From: JAVKFY01 sp040223615
Lineage (GTDB): Bacteria > Pseudomonadota > Alphaproteobacteria > GCA-2731375
Direction: 5' to 3'
NCBI GenBank assembly: GCA_040223615.1
Contig: JAVKFY010000011.1
Span: 132,540 to 196,539 of the forward strand
Length of the DNA stretch: 64,000 bases
The notes under the pieces: generated by a model
Told to the model about the DNA's origin: nothing
The model's input: the letters and a program-made list of their open reading frames with translations, nothing else
Database searches by the model: none
Shown here: piece after piece, positions 50,282-59,055 of the stretch
Position numbering within the stretch: position 1 is the stretch's first letter
Layout of the letters: every line of letters starts with the position of its first letter
Made by a program: the position numbers and the translations under genes

Positions 50282-52441
50282 CTATTCGGCGGCCCGCGCC
50301 GGCACTTCGATCAGTTCGCGAAGTGCGTTTTCGACCAGGCGATGACCGGCCCGCTGGTCCAGCGACAGTATCGACTCCGGGTGAAACTGCACCGCGGCCA
50401 GCGGCGCGGAGCGGTGTCGCACCGCCATAACCAGCTGGCGCTCATTGCGTGCGGTGACATGTAGCTCCGCCGGCACCTTGGCCTCGACGGCGTAGAGTGA
50501 ATGGTAGGCGCCGACCTGAGCCGGGTTCGGCAGTCCCTCGAACAGGCCGGAGCCGTCATGTGCCAGAGTCCAGCGCTTGCCGTGGCGCGGCTCCGGCAGG
50601 ATGCCAAGCTCGCCGCCGAACGCCTCGACCATCGCCTGCAGGCCGAGGCAGACGCCGAATTGCGGCACGCCACGGTCCGTCAGCGCGCGGATCAGCTCCG
50701 GCGCGCCGAAGTCTGACGGTCGGCCCGGCCCCGGCGAATGCACCACCAGCGCCGGCCGGTCGCGCAGCAGGCGGTCGACCGCGGTGCCGGCGCGGAAAGT
50801 GGTCACCTCGGCGCCGGTCTGGCGGAAATAGTCGGCCAGCGTGTGAACGAAGCTGTCCTCGTTGTCGACCATCACCACGCGCACGCCGGCGAAAGGGCGC
50901 TCCGGTTCCGGCTCGGCGGCGCGGACGCTGCCACCCTCCATGGCGCGGAAGAACGACGTCGCCTTGGTACGGGTCTCCTGCTCCTCCTCCTCCGGCACCG
51001 AGTCGAAGACCAGCGTGGCGCCGGCGCGGTAGTGGGCGCGGCCGTCGCGCAGGTGCACGGTGCGGATGGTGATGCCGGTGTTCACGTTGCCGTTCAGCGA
51101 CAGGACGCCGACAGCGCCGCCGTACCACTGCCTGGCGGTCGCCTCCATGTCCTCGATCAGGCGCACGGCCATGCGCTTGGGCGCGCCGGTGAGCGTCACC
51201 GCCCACATGTGGCTGAGAAAGGCATCGATGCCGGTGAAGCCCTCGCGCAACCGGCCCTCGACATGATCAACGGTATGGATCAGGCCGGCGTAGCGCTCGA
51301 TGTTGCGCCGGGCCAGCAACTTGACCGTACCGGGCCGGCAGATGCGCGCCTTGTCGTTGCGGTCGACGTCGGTGCACATGGTGAGCTCGACCTCGTCCTT
51401 CTCGGAGTTGAACAGGGCCTTCAGACGGTCGGCATCCTCCATCGGGTTGGCGCCGCGACGCACGGTGCCGCAGATCGGCGCGGATTCGACCCGGTCGCCG
51501 TCGACGCGTACGAACATCTCCGGCGAGGCGCCGACAAGCTGTTCGTCGCCGAGCTGGAACAGGAATTCGTAAGGCGACGGGTTGATCCGCCGCATCGAGC
51601 GGAACAGTGCCGACGGGGCGCCGCGAAACGGTGTCGAGAAGGTCCGGCTCAGCACCACCTCGAAGATGTCGCCGACGCGCATGTGTTCCTTCGCCTTGGC
51701 CACGTTGGCCTGGTATTCGGCGTCGGTGAGGTCGGAAACGATGCCGCCCTCCTCGACCGGCCGCTCCTGGCCGAAGGGCGCTTCCGGCCGGGTCGCCATC
51801 ACCCCCTCGGTGGTGACGGTGCCGAGCTGGAAAGTGAAGTGGTGGCAGGTCGCGGTCTCCTTGTGCCGATCGACCACGTAGACCCGGTCGGGCAGGAACA
51901 ACTTCAGGATCGGCCGCTCGGGCTCGCGCGCCTGGCTCAACCGCATCGGCTCGAAGGTGAAGATCAGGTCGTAGCCGAAGGTGCCGAACAGCCCCAGGAA
52001 GGGATCGGGGTAGCCTTCGAACTCGGCCAGCAGGCGGCGGATCGGGCTCAGCACGGAGGGCTGGCGGCTGCGGTCCTCTTCCGCGAACACCACCTCGGCG
52101 CGGGCGATGCGCAGCTTCAGGACGGTGTCGTCCTGGTGTTCCACGGTGGTCTCCGGCCCGGCGACCAGGATCGGCGTGAGCAGCTTCAGCAGCGGCCGGC
52201 CGACCTCGTTCAGCGCCGTCACGGTCAGGGTCTCGGCGGTGCCCTCGAAGCCGAGCGGCGGCGAGGCGAAGCCCATGTCGAAGCGCGAATACTTGTCCGG
52301 ATCCTCCACGCCGGAGGACAGGTAGGCGCCGGGCTCGCGGTCGAGCCGGTCGATCAGGTTGTCGATACCCTGCTCATAGGGCAGGTCGATGATCTCGCGG
52401 CCGACGCGCAGGCCGCTGGGGGCAATGAATGTCTCGGTCAT
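50282..52441 (-). CDS. trpE: Fused anthranilate synthase TrpE(G)
   Basis: A 719-residue fusion of both anthranilate synthase components, typical of rhizobia, Brucella and Azospirillum relatives. The TrpE part (1 to about 505) has VGDIFEVVLSRTFS, PSPYEFLFQLGDEQLVGASPEM (core PSPYEFLFQ), CGTVRRGANP and LTGAPKRMAVRLIEDME. A class I glutamine amidotransferase follows (about 525-719) with nucleophile Cys598 in FGVCLGLQAMVEAFGG and HPESIL. It makes anthranilate from chorismate and glutamine. A GC hairpin (52465-52480) lies 24 bp upstream of the ATG. Confidence 0.95.
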   Translation of the reverse strand: MTETFIAPSGLRVGREIIDLPYEQGIDNLIDRLDREPGAYLSSGVEDPDKYSRFDMGFASPPLGFEGTAETLTVTALNEVGRPLLKLLTPILVAGPETTVEHQDDTVLKLRIARAEVVFAEEDRSRQPSVLSPIRRLLAEFEGYPDPFLGLFGTFGYDLIFTFEPMRLSQAREPERPILKLFLPDRVYVVDRHKETATCHHFTFQLGTVTTEGVMATRPEAPFGQERPVEEGGIVSDLTDAEYQANVAKAKEHMRVGDIFEVVLSRTFSTPFRGAPSALFRSMRRINPSPYEFLFQLGDEQLVGASPEMFVRVDGDRVESAPICGTVRRGANPMEDADRLKALFNSEKDEVELTMCTDVDRNDKARICRPGTVKLLARRNIERYAGLIHTVDHVEGRLREGFTGIDAFLSHMWAVTLTGAPKRMAVRLIEDMEATARQWYGGAVGVLSLNGNVNTGITIRTVHLRDGRAHYRAGATLVFDSVPEEEEQETRTKATSFFRAMEGGSVRAAEPEPERPFAGVRVVMVDNEDSFVHTLADYFRQTGAEVTTFRAGTAVDRLLRDRPALVVHSPGPGRPSDFGAPELIRALTDRGVPQFGVCLGLQAMVEAFGGELGILPEPRHGKRWTLAHDGSGLFEGLPNPAQVGAYHSLYAVEAKVPAELHVTARNERQLVMAVRHRSAPLAAVQFHPESILSLDQRAGHRLVENALRELIEVPARAAE

Positions 52442-52660
52442 GACGGTTCTCTGGACGGAAGCGATCCGGCGCGGGCCGGACGTCGATAGGGGCAGTTGGC
52501 TGATAGCGCGCCTTGGCGGGCGTCGCGCGGACCCTTCAGATGAGCGTCACCAAGGACAACGGACGGACCGCGGCTCGGCGAGGCCGGCGATAGCGGGGCG
52601 GATCCATCCTGGGGTACTCATGGGCCGCGACGCTACACAACTCGCCCGGCTCTGTCCATC

Positions 52661-52963
52661 ACGCGCTGTCTGTCGGCCGGCACCGGCGCCTCGGTGCGCG
52701 GCACATCGGAAGCGCTGCACGCACGCAACCCGAAGATCCACTGCGTCGCCGTGGAGCCGGCGGAATCGGCGGTGCTGTCAGTCAGCGACGGCGGCGAGCA
52801 CCGGATCGAAGGCATCGGCGCCGATTTCGTGGTGCCGCTGTGGCGGGCCGACGCCGTCGACGGGACCGAAACCGTCGCCACCGAGGCGGCGATGGTCACG
52901 CTGATGGTCGACAGCGGGATGAAGTACCTGTCGACCGCGCTCTACGGCCGCGCCGGCGGCTAG
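52661..52963 (+). pseudogene. Cysteine synthase (CysK-like) remnant
   Basis: The frame encodes SAGTGASVRGTSEALHARNP then IHCVAVEPAESAVLS, HRIEGIGADFVVPLW and, at the end, VTLMVDSGMKYLSTALYG. These are C-terminal blocks of PLP-dependent O-acetylserine sulfhydrylase. The N-terminal two thirds, with the PLP lysine, are absent. About 35 residues (the GISSGA region) are missing in frame between TEAAM and VTLMVDSG. It cannot be a working enzyme. The stop overlaps the stop of the adenosyltransferase gene. Confidence 0.8.
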
Positions 52964-53523
52964 CGGTTCGCGCCCGGCACCCAGAGCACGTCGGTGGCGC
53001 CATCGTCGTTCAGGTGGCGGCTCAGCACGAACAAATGGTCGGACAGGCGGTTGACATATTTCAGTGCCGCCTCGTTGACCGGCTCGGCGGCGGCCAGGGC
53101 CACCATCTCGCGCTCGGCGCGGCGGGCTACGGTGCGGGCCTGATGCAGGTGCGCGGCGGCGGCCGAGCCGCCCGGCAGCACGAAGGAGTTGAGCGGCGCC
53201 AGCTTCTCGTTGAGCGCGTCGATCTCGGCCTCCAGCCGGTCGACCTGCGCCGGCGCGACGCGAAGGCCGCCGGCCTTGCGCCCCTCGCCCTGCGGCGTGC
53301 ACAGGTCGGCACCGAGGTCGAACAGGTCGTTCTGGATCCGCGCCAGCATCGCGTCGGCGTCGCCCTCGGTGTGCAGGCGGGCCAGGCCGATGGCGGCGTT
53401 GGTCTCGTCGACGGTGCCGAACGCCGCGACGCGCAATGCGGTCTTGGATACTCGGCTGCCGTCGCCCAGGCTGGTCTCGCCAGCGTCCCCGCCTCGGGTA
53501 TAGATGCGCGTCAGGCGAACCAT
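52960..53523 (-). CDS. Cob(I)yrinic acid a,c-diamide adenosyltransferase, PduO type
   Basis: A 187-residue ATR of the PduO type. RIYTRGGDAGETSLGDGSRV is the ATP-binding start; FGTVDETNAAIGLAR, RIQNDLFDLGADLCTP, LNSFVLPGGSAAAAHLHQ and the cobalamin-side RLSDHLFVLSRHLN follow. It transfers adenosyl from ATP to cob(I)alamin to make coenzyme B12. It is downstream of a HIG1-like gene by 14 bp, an order common in alphaproteobacteria. Confidence 0.95.
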   Translation of the reverse strand: MVRLTRIYTRGGDAGETSLGDGSRVSKTALRVAAFGTVDETNAAIGLARLHTEGDADAMLARIQNDLFDLGADLCTPQGEGRKAGGLRVAPAQVDRLEAEIDALNEKLAPLNSFVLPGGSAAAAHLHQARTVARRAEREMVALAAAEPVNEAALKYVNRLSDHLFVLSRHLNDDGATDVLWVPGANR

Positions 53524-53537
53524 CTCAGCTCACCTGC

Positions 53538-53735
53538 CTACAGCACGAACAGGAACAGCAGGATCACGCCGACGGCGGCGAACTGCAGCAGCACGCGCAA
53601 CTGCATGAGCTTGTTGGAGCGCCGGTGTTTCTCCACGCTATCGCCGTCGCGCGCCATGGTGACGACGCCGAACAGCAACACGCCGACAATCGCCACCAGC
53701 AGCACGACCATCACGATCGGCAGGGCGGCGCTCAT
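53538..53735 (-). CDS. HIG1-like twin transmembrane protein
   Basis: A 65-residue protein with two helices (about 5-26 and 46-64) joined by a basic loop with HRRSNKLMQLRVLLQF, the pattern of the HIG1/twin-transmembrane family. Eukaryotic relatives associate with respiratory supercomplexes; the bacterial role is unclear. It is the first gene of an operon with the adenosyltransferase. An 18-bp palindrome lies 25 bp upstream. Confidence 0.82.
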   Translation of the reverse strand: MSAALPIVMVVLLVAIVGVLLFGVVTMARDGDSVEKHRRSNKLMQLRVLLQFAAVGVILLFLFVL

Positions 53736-53759
53736 GGCCGTGCCCAGCAGAACACGGCC

Positions 53760-53777
53760 CGCTTATCATGATGAGCG
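53760..53777. promoter_or_regulatory. 18-bp palindrome upstream of the HIG1-like gene
   Basis: CGCTTATCATGATGAGCG pairs at eight of nine positions around its centre. It begins 25 bp upstream of the HIG1-like start, in the expected promoter region, and could be an operator for this operon. Confidence 0.4.
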
Positions 53778-53920
53778 TGCTGCTGCGCGCTCATGGCCGC
53801 TTCACAACCTCAGTCATGATGCAGACATATGGTGCCGGCGTCTCGCTGGCAATGGCACTGTCGTCGGCGCGAGGCAGCGGGCTAGCATGGCCGCGTCCCG
53901 CTAGCGCCAAGGAATTTCCA

Positions 53921-54694
53921 ATGATCCAGTTCTACGATGTCCCGTTCAGCCCGTTCGCGCAGAAGGTGAAGCTCGCACTGCTGGAGAAGGGCCTGGACTA
54001 CGAAACGCCGCCGGCCGAGCTCGGCCCGGACACGCCGATGAAGGCGGTCAATCCGCGCGGCGAGGTCCCGGCGCTGGTCGACGAGGGGCTGGCGATCTTC
54101 GACAGCTCGATCATCCTGGAATACCTGGAGGACCGGTATCCCGAGACACCGCTGCGGCCGGCCGATGCCGCCGGACGGGCCCGCGCGCGGATGATCGAGG
54201 AAGTCTGCGACAGCCAGTTCGAGGCGGTGAACTGGGGCCTGAACGAGATCATCGGCTTCAAGCGCGCCGACGGCGACCTGGCGGCGCGCATCCTGGCCCG
54301 GGCGAGCGCGGAGGCGGCGCAGTTGCAGGGCTGGCTCGAAGGTCAACTCGGCGGCGCCGACTGGTTCAATGGCGCCACCTTCGGCTATGGCGACATCGCG
54401 GTCTGGCCCTACGTGCAGACCGCGTCGATCTTCAAGCGCGGGCCCGCCGAGGGCTCAGCGCTGGCCGCCTGGCATGGCCGCATGGCCGAGCGCGCCAGCG
54501 TGCAGCGGACCATCGCGGAAGTGAAGCAGGCGCTGCCGCTGATCCGCGAACTGGGCGCGAAGTTCACCAGCGGCCAGGCGGCGCGACAGTTCCGCGACCA
54601 CCGGCTGGAGTTCATGTTGCGTGCCGGCGGCGCGGAAGTCGTTACCCGGGGACTGGAGAACGGCACGATCCGGTTCTCCACCCTCCCGGGATAA
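53921..54694 (+). CDS. Glutathione S-transferase family protein
   Basis: A 257-residue GST, slightly longer than usual. The thioredoxin-like N-terminus is MIQFYDVPFSPFAQKVKLAL, with the glutathione cis-Pro in NPRGEVPALVDEGL and the SSIILEYLEDRYPE helix; the C-terminal helical domain includes TFGYGDIAVWPYVQ. Ser10 or the adjacent residues are the likely glutathione contact. AAGGAA precedes the ATG. It conjugates or reduces with glutathione; the substrate is unknown. It is convergent with a GFA-family gene. Confidence 0.9.
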   Translation: MIQFYDVPFSPFAQKVKLALLEKGLDYETPPAELGPDTPMKAVNPRGEVPALVDEGLAIFDSSIILEYLEDRYPETPLRPADAAGRARARMIEEVCDSQFEAVNWGLNEIIGFKRADGDLAARILARASAEAAQLQGWLEGQLGGADWFNGATFGYGDIAVWPYVQTASIFKRGPAEGSALAAWHGRMAERASVQRTIAEVKQALPLIRELGAKFTSGQAARQFRDHRLEFMLRAGGAEVVTRGLENGTIRFSTLPG

Positions 54695-54703
54695 CGAACC
54701 CGG

Positions 54704-55129
54704 CTACTCGTCGAGCGTGTCGCCAGAGCCGCCGAAGTCGGACGGCATGTCCTTGAACTTGGGCAGGCCGTCCTTCACCGAGACCGACTTCATGCCATAG
54801 AAGACATGCAGCGCCGGCTTGTGTTCCATGCCCGCCACGACGTCGTGATAGACGTCGACCATCTTGAAATTGGGATGGTCGGAATAGAGATGGCCGCCAC
54901 AGGTCTTGCAGAACTTGCGGAAGCTGTTCTCGGTCTTGTTGAAGGTGGCGATATTGTCCTCGCCCTTGGTCACGGCGACGCTGCCGAGCGGAAACAGCGA
55001 GAAGGCATTGATCGGCGCCGCGGCCCACTGCGCGCAGTCGTCGCAATGGCAGTAGCCCTGCACCGCGGGCTCGCCGCTGACCTCGAACTCGACGGCGCCG
55101 CAGAAACATTTTCCGGTCAAACCAGCCAT
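54704..55129 (-). CDS. GFA-family protein (glutathione-dependent formaldehyde-activating enzyme-like)
   Basis: A 141-residue zinc protein of the GFA/CENP-V fold. Zinc-binding cysteines are seen in GKCFCGAVEFEV, YCHCDDCAQW and FCKTCGGHLYS. Some members help formaldehyde react with glutathione; most are uncharacterised. It lies next to a GST gene, giving a thin glutathione theme. Confidence 0.9.
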   Translation of the reverse strand: MAGLTGKCFCGAVEFEVSGEPAVQGYCHCDDCAQWAAAPINAFSLFPLGSVAVTKGEDNIATFNKTENSFRKFCKTCGGHLYSDHPNFKMVDVYHDVVAGMEHKPALHVFYGMKSVSVKDGLPKFKDMPSDFGGSGDTLDE

Positions 55130-55243
55130 GTCGTTTCTCCCTGATCGATTGGTGGCATAGCTTAACCACGATCCGTGGCGCTTTGAAACGGACCCGCGCG
55201 CTGACTAGGATGCCTGCCGCATGCTGACATATCGAAAACGGCG

Positions 55244-55795
55244 ATGAGCGCGGCAGCCGAGGACGCCGATGACGCGATCCGCATCTTCACCTCCAGGTGG
55301 AAGATGGCGGCGCTGGTGCTGCCGTGTTTCTTCGTCGCCACGGTTGGCCTGCGCGGGCTGTGGCTGGAAGGCATCGAGCACAACCTGCTCGTCAACGTCA
55401 TGCTGATCGCGATCGGGATCGGCGGCGGACTGATCCTGGCCAACATGGCGTTCGAGCGCGAGCCGGTTCTGACCATCGATGCCGAGGGCGTGACCTGTCG
55501 TCGGCCGCCGACCGGCCTGATCCCGTGGGAGGCGATCGCGGGGCTGGGCATGGGCAAGGTGTCGCTGCTGCGCAAGGTGCTGCTGATCGCGGTCGACACG
55601 CCGGCGACCGAGCCGGCACTGGCGGCCAAGGTCGACCGGTTTCGCGCCTCGACGCTGCTGAACCCGGCCGTGTCGCGCTTCCAGGGCCAGTTCAAGGGCG
55701 GCGCGGTGATCCAGGTGCCGATCTCGCTGCTGGACGTGAAAGCGCCCGAGCTGCAACGACTTTTGGAGGAACGGGTGCACTACGCCGGCGACTGA
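55244..55795 (+). CDS. STM3941-like membrane protein
   Basis: A 183-residue protein with two membrane helices (about 20-40 and 48-68) and a C-terminal cytoplasmic domain. The domain starts VLTIDAEGVTCRRPPTGLIPWEAI, a PH-like pattern read here in part (core GLIPWEAIAGL), and ends IQVPISLLDVKAPELQRLL. This matches the STM3941-type family, which has no known function. It precedes a dienelactone hydrolase gene by 34 bp. Confidence 0.72.
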   Translation: MSAAAEDADDAIRIFTSRWKMAALVLPCFFVATVGLRGLWLEGIEHNLLVNVMLIAIGIGGGLILANMAFEREPVLTIDAEGVTCRRPPTGLIPWEAIAGLGMGKVSLLRKVLLIAVDTPATEPALAAKVDRFRASTLLNPAVSRFQGQFKGGAVIQVPISLLDVKAPELQRLLEERVHYAGD

Positions 55796-55829
55796 GACCG
55801 GCGGCCCGCAACAGAGGAGATGAGGGAAC

Positions 55830-56501
55830 ATGGGTAAGGATCTGACGCTGACCAGCGACGACGGCCACAGCTTCGTGGCCTACCGGGCCGACCCGTCCGG
55901 CACGCCGAAAGGCGCCATCATGGTGATCCAGGAAATCTTCGGCGTGAACAAGCACATCCGCGAGGTCTGCGACGGTTTCGCCAAGGACGGCTTCGTCGCG
56001 GTGGCGCCGTCGCTCTACGACCGCAGCTCGGCCAAGGCGGTACAGCTCGGCTACACGCCCGAAGACGTCGCCAAGGGCCGCGACCTGCGCACAGAGTTTC
56101 CGGAGAGCGAAGCGGTCAAGGACATGGCCACCACGGTGAAGATGTTGAACGACGAAGGCCTGCAGGTCTGCTCGGTCGGCTATTGCTGGGGCGGGACGAT
56201 GTCGTATCTCGCGGGCGTGCACGTGCCGGTGAAGGGCGCGGTGGTCTATTACGGCGGCCAGATCATGCCGCACGTCGACGAAAAGGGCGGCTGCCCGATG
56301 CTGATGCACTTCGGCACCAAGGACCAGGGCATCCCGCTGGACGACGTGAAGGAGATCGACGCCAAGCATCCCGAGGCCGAGGTCCACACCTACGAGGCCG
56401 ACCACGGCTTCAATTGCGACCATCGCGGCCAGTATGACGAAGCGGCGGCCAAGCAGGCGCGCGAACGCACCGTCGCCTTCTTCAACAAGCAGTTGGGGTA
56501 G
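55830..56501 (+). CDS. Dienelactone hydrolase family protein
   Basis: A 223-residue alpha/beta hydrolase. The nucleophile elbow is GYCWGG with a catalytic Cys, the trait of dienelactone hydrolases, with the Asp in KDQGIPLDD and the His in ADHGFNCDHR. The N-terminus has MVIQEIFGVNKHIREV. AGAGGAG lies before the ATG. It hydrolyses lactones such as dienelactone in aromatic degradation, though many members have broader roles. Confidence 0.93.
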   Translation: MGKDLTLTSDDGHSFVAYRADPSGTPKGAIMVIQEIFGVNKHIREVCDGFAKDGFVAVAPSLYDRSSAKAVQLGYTPEDVAKGRDLRTEFPESEAVKDMATTVKMLNDEGLQVCSVGYCWGGTMSYLAGVHVPVKGAVVYYGGQIMPHVDEKGGCPMLMHFGTKDQGIPLDDVKEIDAKHPEAEVHTYEADHGFNCDHRGQYDEAAAKQARERTVAFFNKQLG

Positions 56502-56601
56502 GCGGTAACGAATCCGGGGCCGCCGTCACGTTGCGGTGAGCGGTGACCCTGGCGTTGCCAACGCCGCCTACACTCCCGACGACATTCGCGGGAGGTATGT
56601 G

Positions 56602-57081
56602 ATGTTGAAGTGGTTGCGCGGCGCGGTGCTGGTCCAGGGGCTGGTGTTCGGGCTGGCGGGGCCGGCGGCGGCCGACCAGGGCTATCCCGACGACGGCATG
56701 CAGGTGATCGCCACGCCGCACAATTTCGGCGAACTGTGGAAGCGCCTGGAAGACGCCATCGCCGCCAACAAGATGGGCCTGGTGAGCCAGGCCAGCGCCA
56801 GCGTCGGCGCCTCCAGGCGCGGCGTGCTGATCCCCGGCAACGCGGTGATCGGTGTCTATCGCAACGACTTCGCGGTGCGCATGCTGGAAGCCAGCGTGCC
56901 GGCCGGCATCGAGGCGCCGTTGCGCTTCTACCTGACGGCCAATGCCGACGACACCGCGACGCTGGCCTACCGGCTGCCGTCGGCCACCTTCGCGCCCTAC
57001 GGCAGCGACAAACTCGACGCGATGGCCAAGGAACTGGACGTCATATTTGCCGCCATCGCCGCCGACGCGACCAAGCCATAG
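56602..57081 (+). CDS. DUF302 domain protein, secreted
   Basis: A 159-residue protein with a signal peptide (residues 1-24, cleavage near GPAAADQ) and one DUF302-type domain (about 30-155; FGELWKRLEDAIAANKMGLVSQ, LIPGNAVIGVYRNDFAVRML, LPSATFAPYG). The ATG follows GGGAGG. DUF302 proteins are alpha/beta domains of unsettled function, probably periplasmic here. It stands alone between the hydrolase and methyltransferase genes. Confidence 0.85.
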   Translation: MLKWLRGAVLVQGLVFGLAGPAAADQGYPDDGMQVIATPHNFGELWKRLEDAIAANKMGLVSQASASVGASRRGVLIPGNAVIGVYRNDFAVRMLEASVPAGIEAPLRFYLTANADDTATLAYRLPSATFAPYGSDKLDAMAKELDVIFAAIAADATKP

Positions 57082-57138
57082 CCCGCCGGCCCCGCCGGTT
57101 CGACTCCGTTAACCGGGCGCATGTGATAAGCTGGCGGC

Positions 57139-57909
57139 ATGCGCCCGGACATCATCGACCTTCGGGAATTCTACGGCGGCCACCTCGGGCAGCTCGCGCG
57201 GCTGCTGGTGCGTCGGCGGCTGCGCGCGATCTGGCCCGACGTACGTGGACAGTCGGTGCTCGGCCTCGGCTACGCCACGCCCTACCTGTCGATGTTCAAC
57301 GAGCAAGCCGAGCGGGTCATCGCGCTGATGCCGGCGCAACAGGGCGTCGGCCGCTGGCCCCGCCTGGGCCGGGTCCGCGTCGGCCTCGCCGACGAGCACG
57401 CGCTGCCGCTACCCGATGCCTCGATCGACCGGGTGATCGTGGCGCACGCGCTGGAGAATACCGAGCAGGTGAACCACTACCTGCGCGAGGTCTGGCGCGT
57501 GCTGACGCCAGCCGGCCGGATGCTGGTGGTGGTGCCGAACCGGCGTGGCCTGTGGAGCCGGTTCGAGCACACGCCGTTCGGCCACGGCCGCCCCTACAGC
57601 CCGGACCAGATCACCCGGCTGCTACGCGACACGCTGTTCCAGCCGATCCAGCGCGAGGCGGCGCTTTATCTGCCGCCGGTCAACTCGCGGCTGCTGCTGC
57701 GCGGCGCCGGTGCCTGGGAACGCATCGGGCGGCGCCTGGGCGCGCCGTTCGCCGGCGCCCTGATCGTGGAGGCGGAGAAGCAGGTCTACGCCATGGCCAG
57801 CCCGCAAGAGGCCCCGGCCCGCCGGCGCCGTCTGGTCGTGGTGCCGAACCGCCCGGCCGTGGCCCGCCCGAAGCTGAACCGCGACGTGCCGGACAGCGAC
57901 CCAGCCTGA
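57139..57909 (+). CDS. Class I SAM-dependent methyltransferase
   Basis: A 256-residue methyltransferase. SAM-site motif I is VLGLGYATPYLSMF, motif II region is ADEHALPLPDASIDRVIVAHA and motif III is REVWRVLTPAGRMLVVVPN. The C-terminal tail is basic and proline-rich. In alphaproteobacteria this type often sits next to glyoxalase II, which I do not see here. The substrate is unknown. A long imperfect hairpin follows 40 bp after the stop. Confidence 0.88.
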   Translation: MRPDIIDLREFYGGHLGQLARLLVRRRLRAIWPDVRGQSVLGLGYATPYLSMFNEQAERVIALMPAQQGVGRWPRLGRVRVGLADEHALPLPDASIDRVIVAHALENTEQVNHYLREVWRVLTPAGRMLVVVPNRRGLWSRFEHTPFGHGRPYSPDQITRLLRDTLFQPIQREAALYLPPVNSRLLLRGAGAWERIGRRLGAPFAGALIVEAEKQVYAMASPQEAPARRRRLVVVPNRPAVARPKLNRDVPDSDPA

Positions 57910-57950
57910 GCCGCCGCCTGCCACCAACTTCCACCCGACACCAGATAGAC

Positions 57951-57982
57951 GAGGGGCCGCCGGCTTTCGCCAGCGACCCCTC
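57951..57982 (+). terminator. Imperfect hairpin after the methyltransferase gene
   Basis: GAGGGG/CCCCTC, CGC/GCG and GGC/GCC pair with two single mismatches around TTTC. There is no T tract after it, so it may be a stability element rather than a true terminator. Confidence 0.4.
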
Positions 57983-58197
57983 CATTGTCAGTCGCGGTCC
58001 GCGATGGGCCGCGAGGCCTCGAAGCTAGGCGCCCAGAATCTCCGCGGAAGCGAAAATCCAGGCCGCACCGTTCGACGACCGCGACGGATGACAATGAGAC
58101 ACTGGATCACCTCCTTTCTGTTGTTGATGGATGGCACAACGATGGCCGAGTCGCGTCCGCCTGGCAAGATGCTGCGACGCAATATCAGGTGGCACGG

Positions 58198-58968
58198 TCA
58201 AATCGCCCGGTAGCCGCCGTCGTCCATCACGATGGTGCCGGTGACGTAGGCCGACAGGTCGGAGGCCAGGAAGATCGCCGGCCCGACGATGTCGTCTGGC
58301 TTGCCGGTGCGGCCCAGCGGCGTGTGTTCCAGGAAGATGCGCACCAGGTCGTTGCTGTTGGCCCGCGCGCTGGCGTTCAGCGGGGTTTCGATCAGGCCGG
58401 GGCCGATGGCGTTGGCGCGCACCCCGTCCTTGCCGAGCTCGGCCGCCAGCGCCCGGGTGAAGCCAAGCACGCCGTGCTTCGATGTCGTGTAGGCCAACGA
58501 GTTCGGCGTGCGCACGTGGATGAAGGACTGGATCGAACCGATATTCACGATCCGGCCCTTGGTGGCGCGGAGCTGGTCGAGAAAGGCGTGGGTGACGTTG
58601 AACACGCCGTTCAGGTTGATCGCCATGATGTCGTCCCAGTCGCCGGTGACGACCGCCTCGTCGCCGGTGAACGGGGTGCGCCGGTTGATGCCGGCATTGT
58701 TGACCAGCACCGAGACCTGCCCGACGTCGGCCTCGATCATCGCCGCCAGGTCGCGGCAGGCCTGGCGGTCGGCGACGTCGAGCTGGCGGACGTGGGCTTC
58801 ACCGCCCTCGGCCTTGATCGCGGCGGCGGTTTGTTCCGCGCCGTCCAGGTTGGCGTCCGCGATCACCACACGCGCCCCCTGCCCGGCATAGCCGGCGGCG
58901 ATCGCGCGGCCGATGCCGGAGCCGCCGCCGGTAACCACCGCCACGTGTCCGTCGAGCAATCCGTCCAT
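58198..58968 (-). CDS. SDR-family NAD(P)-dependent oxidoreductase
   Basis: A 256-residue classical short-chain dehydrogenase. The cofactor loop is TGGGSGIG (residues 13-20), NNAG is at about 88-91, and the catalytic set is NIGSIQS with YTTSK; the C-terminus is TGTIVMDDGGY. The ATG follows GGAGGAAACG. Members oxidise or reduce alcohols, ketones and sugars; relatives include gluconate 5-dehydrogenase. It is divergent from the thiolase fragment and the LLM catabolic group. Confidence 0.92.
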   Translation of the reverse strand: MDGLLDGHVAVVTGGGSGIGRAIAAGYAGQGARVVIADANLDGAEQTAAAIKAEGGEAHVRQLDVADRQACRDLAAMIEADVGQVSVLVNNAGINRRTPFTGDEAVVTGDWDDIMAINLNGVFNVTHAFLDQLRATKGRIVNIGSIQSFIHVRTPNSLAYTTSKHGVLGFTRALAAELGKDGVRANAIGPGLIETPLNASARANSNDLVRIFLEHTPLGRTGKPDDIVGPAIFLASDLSAYVTGTIVMDDGGYRAI

Positions 58969-59055
58969 GTCGTTTCCTCCCCGAGAAGCGCTGCATTCCG
59001 GCCACCGCACAATGCCGGCGCCGGGCCGTCAAGCCCACGGCCTGCCGCTTTCGCA

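Noticed and set aside
52547..52621. Possible trp leader peptide upstream of trpE(G)
   Set aside because: The 24-codon frame ends in Pro-Trp-stop but has only two separate Trp codons and no ribosome binding site. The hairpin before trpE(G) lacks a T tract. A typical WWW attenuator is not visible.
58004..58213. Plus-strand frame over the 16S-tail match
   Set aside because: It has no ribosome binding site and ends inside the SDR gene. The minus-strand reading is more informative.
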